Below are positions 5,982-7,168 of a DNA stretch of 7,168 bases, one piece after another. The stretch is from Chloroflexota bacterium (GTDB lineage Bacteria > Chloroflexota > Anaerolineae > 4572-78 > J111). Numbering within the stretch: position 1 is the first letter of the stretch; every line of letters begins with the position of its first letter. The DNA lies in the NCBI GenBank assembly GCA_003694775.1, contig RFJV01000769.1, positions 1 to 7,168 on the forward strand. The letters run 5' to 3'. A program made the position numbers and the translations under genes. The notes beneath the pieces were generated by a model, which saw only the letters and a list, made by a program, of their open reading frames with translations, ran no database searches and was not told the origin of the DNA.

Positions 5982-6854
5982 ATGAAGCTGGTGACTTATC
6001 TTGCGTCCACCGGCCCCCGCCTGGGGGCGCTGGTTGATGGTCAGGTGGTTGACCTGCCGCAGGCGGCCCAGGGCGACCTGCCGGCCGCGATGGCTGAATT
6101 TCTGGCTTTGGGAGAAGAGGGCCTGGGCGCGGCCCGCCGCGCCGTAGAATCTGCGCCGGCGTCAGCCGTGGTTGGCCCGGTAGAGGGGGTCAAACTGCTG
6201 GCTCCGGTTCCGGCCCCGTCGAAGGTTATCGCCGTGGGGCTGAACTACCGCGACCACTGCGACGAGGTAGGGATGGCTTACCCCAAATCGCCGGTGCTGT
6301 TTGCCAAGTTTCCCAGCGCGGTCATTGGGCCGGGGGATGAAATTCGCTGGGACCCGGCCCTGACCCGCCAGGTGGATTACGAGGCCGAACTGGCGGTGGT
6401 GATAGGCCGCCGGGCGCGGCGGGTCTCCGTGGAGGAGGCAATGGCTTACGTGGGGGGGTATACCGCCTGCAATGATGTCAGTGCCAGGGATTTGCAGTTT
6501 GCCGACCAGCAGTGGGTGCGGGGCAAGTCGCTGGATACTTTCTGCCCCTTGGGGCCGGTGCTGGTAACGCCGGATGAAATTCCCGACCCGCACAATCTGG
6601 CGATTAAGTGCGAGCTGAACGGCGTGGTCATGCAGGATTCGCGCACCTCGGAACTGCTGTTCGGCGTGCCGGAGCTGGTTGCCTTCTGCAGTCGGGCGTT
6701 CACCCTTCTGCCGGGCGATGTGATTGTGACCGGCACGCCGCCGGGCGTGGGGATGGCCCGGTCGCCGCAGGTCTTTTTGAAGCACGGCGACACGGTTACG
6801 GTTGAGGTGGAAGGCATCGGTCGGCTGACCAACCGGTGCGTGGAAGAACAGTAA
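5982..6854 (+). CDS. Fumarylacetoacetate hydrolase (FAH) family protein
   Basis: A 290-residue cytosolic enzyme of the FAH superfamily, which cleaves C-C bonds in, decarboxylates or hydrates 2-keto and diketo acids using Mg2+ or Mn2+. The short N-terminal domain (1-78, opening MKLVTYL) precedes the catalytic domain (about 80-287). Visible active-site features are GLNYRDHCDE (86-95), giving the His92/Glu95 pair at the spacing of the FAHD1 catalytic dyad; the metal ligands Glu134 and Glu136 in DYEAELAVVIG, and Asp165 in NDVSARDLQ; Lys182 in RGKSLDTFCPLGP; and GTPPGVG (251-257). Nothing essential looks missing. Possible activities include acylpyruvate hydrolase, oxaloacetate decarboxylase or tautomerase, 2-keto-4-pentenoate hydratase type, or ureidoglycolate lyase-like, and sequence alone does not choose between them. 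No other aromatic-degradation gene is nearby. It is translated with the upstream EamA transporter, which hints at a shared metabolite. Confidence 0.95.
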   Translation: MKLVTYLASTGPRLGALVDGQVVDLPQAAQGDLPAAMAEFLALGEEGLGAARRAVESAPASAVVGPVEGVKLLAPVPAPSKVIAVGLNYRDHCDEVGMAYPKSPVLFAKFPSAVIGPGDEIRWDPALTRQVDYEAELAVVIGRRARRVSVEEAMAYVGGYTACNDVSARDLQFADQQWVRGKSLDTFCPLGPVLVTPDEIPDPHNLAIKCELNGVVMQDSRTSELLFGVPELVAFCSRAFTLLPGDVIVTGTPPGVGMARSPQVFLKHGDTVTVEVEGIGRLTNRCVEEQ

Positions 6855-6856
6855 CC

Positions 6857-7060
6857 TTATCCGGCCTTGTCTATAGCCTGCTGGATTTCGTTCCAGCGGG
6901 AGTCGGTGATTCGCCGGCTGGGGCGGGTGTAGTCGCTGTCGCGGTGGTGCAGGGCCGGGAAGGGCCGGGTTGCCGGTCGGGGCGGCGGAATGGGGCGAGA
7001 CTCGTCAGATTCCGGGCCGCCGGCGTTTTTGGACTTGCTGAACAGGCTGAACAGGCGCAT
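6857..7060 (-). CDS. Small hypothetical protein, 67 residues
   Basis: I do not recognise this protein. It opens with a basic, aromatic stretch (MRLFSLFSKSKN, 1-12) that could form a short amphipathic membrane-contact helix. A Pro- and Arg-rich, probably disordered middle follows (about 20-48, with RPIPPPRPATRPFP at 22-35), then a short helical end (ITDSRWNEIQQAIDKAG, 51-67). The start is chosen because AAGGAG on the minus strand (plus positions 7068-7073) lies seven bases upstream of ATG 7060. A longer frame reaching 7144 would translate the repeat array and is rejected. It converges on the FAH gene with only two bases between the stop codons and no visible terminator. The good ribosome site and a C-terminus that looks like a folded helix support a real gene; its short length and low complexity weigh against. 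Confidence 0.6.
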   Translation of the reverse strand: MRLFSLFSKSKNAGGPESDESRPIPPPRPATRPFPALHHRDSDYTRPSRRITDSRWNEIQQAIDKAG

Positions 7061-7067
7061 CTTCTTT

Positions 7068-7073
7068 CTCCTT
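7068..7073 (-). promoter_or_regulatory. Ribosome binding site of the small minus-strand gene
   Basis: On the minus strand this reads AAGGAG, a near-perfect Shine-Dalgarno sequence seven bases before ATG 7060. It is the main evidence for the start and for the gene being real. Confidence 0.7.
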
Positions 7074-7083
7074 CTCGATATAG

Positions 7084-7131
7084 TTGGTGAGTTTGGAAGT
7101 TGGGGAGTTTGTACGTTGGAGAGCTGGTAGG
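7084..7131. repeat. Array of six degenerate octamers, consensus TTGGNGAG
   Basis: Six consecutive 8-base units are in phase: TTGGTGAG, TTTGGAAG, TTGGGGAG, TTTGTACG, TTGGAGAG and CTGGTAGG. Each keeps most of a TTGG-NGAG pattern. The array lies directly upstream of the small minus-strand gene's ribosome site, where its leader or promoter should be. No promoter could be recognised within it. Confidence 0.65.
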
Positions 7132-7134
7132 TTC

Positions 7135-7168
7135 TAATCTCCAATCTCTAATCTCCCAATCTCCAATC
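7135..7168. repeat. Heptamer array, consensus YAATCTC, running off the window edge
   Basis: The units TAATCTC, CAATCTC, TAATCTCC, CAATCTC and CAATC follow one another almost perfectly, with one extra C in the third. The array is cut by the end of the window, so its full length is unknown. It resembles the short tandemly repeated heptanucleotides (STRR) described in cyanobacteria, and adjoins the TTGGNGAG octamer array with a three-base gap. Confidence 0.75.

Noticed and set aside
7077..7110. Promoter for the small minus-strand gene
   Set aside because: A TATATC-like box is present, but no -35 box lies at a suitable distance.
7061..7144. 28-residue N-terminal extension of the small minus-strand gene
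   Set aside because: It would be translated from the octamer and heptamer arrays, while a near-perfect ribosome site sits before the internal ATG at 7060.

Overview
The window reads as ordinary bacterial chromosome with a GC-rich base composition, sigma70-type promoters and Shine-Dalgarno sites. Three things point, weakly, to a filamentous-type Chloroflexota (Anaerolineae-like) genome: a Ycf46-type AAA+ ATPase, long extracytoplasmic Ig-like proteins, and intergenic spacers filled with phased 7-8 base repeats. No rRNA or marker gene is present, so this placement is inference. I saw no tRNA, CRISPR, transposase or phage gene.

Layout. Bases 1-67 hold two hairpins that are the same palindrome in opposite orientation (a REPIN-like pair). 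Bases 68-144 show nothing I can name. Bases 145-268 hold a near-consensus promoter (TTGACA, 17 bp, TATAGT) with short direct repeats around it. It faces a likely three-gene operon: a Ycf46-like AAA+ ATPase (300-1922), an uncharacterised polytopic membrane protein (1952-3070), and a membrane-anchored protein with FlgD-type and Glucodextranase_B-like Ig domains (3093-4847). The genes are 29 and 22 bases apart, and genes 2 and 3 each have a GAGGA ribosome site. No function is known to me for this trio. A cytosolic ATPase serving an envelope complex is the simplest reading.

The 190-base gap at 4848-5037 holds arrays of an ATTCGT-based octamer, partly arranged as an inverted repeat, then a second promoter candidate. 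This promoter faces a two-gene unit: an EamA/DMT transporter (5038-5979) and a fumarylacetoacetate hydrolase (FAH) family enzyme (5982-6854). They are separated by two bases, with the second gene's ribosome site inside the end of the first. The pair suggests transport and breakdown of a small keto- or diketo-acid, but the substrate cannot be read from sequence.

A small gene on the minus strand (6857-7060) encodes a 67-residue unknown protein and converges on the FAH gene with a two-base gap. Upstream of it, to the window edge (7084-7168), lie two more phased repeat arrays of unrelated sequence. The most unusual items are the AAA+/membrane/Ig operon, the apparently two-sided Ig protein within it, and the three kinds of phased short repeats plus the palindrome pair in the spacers.
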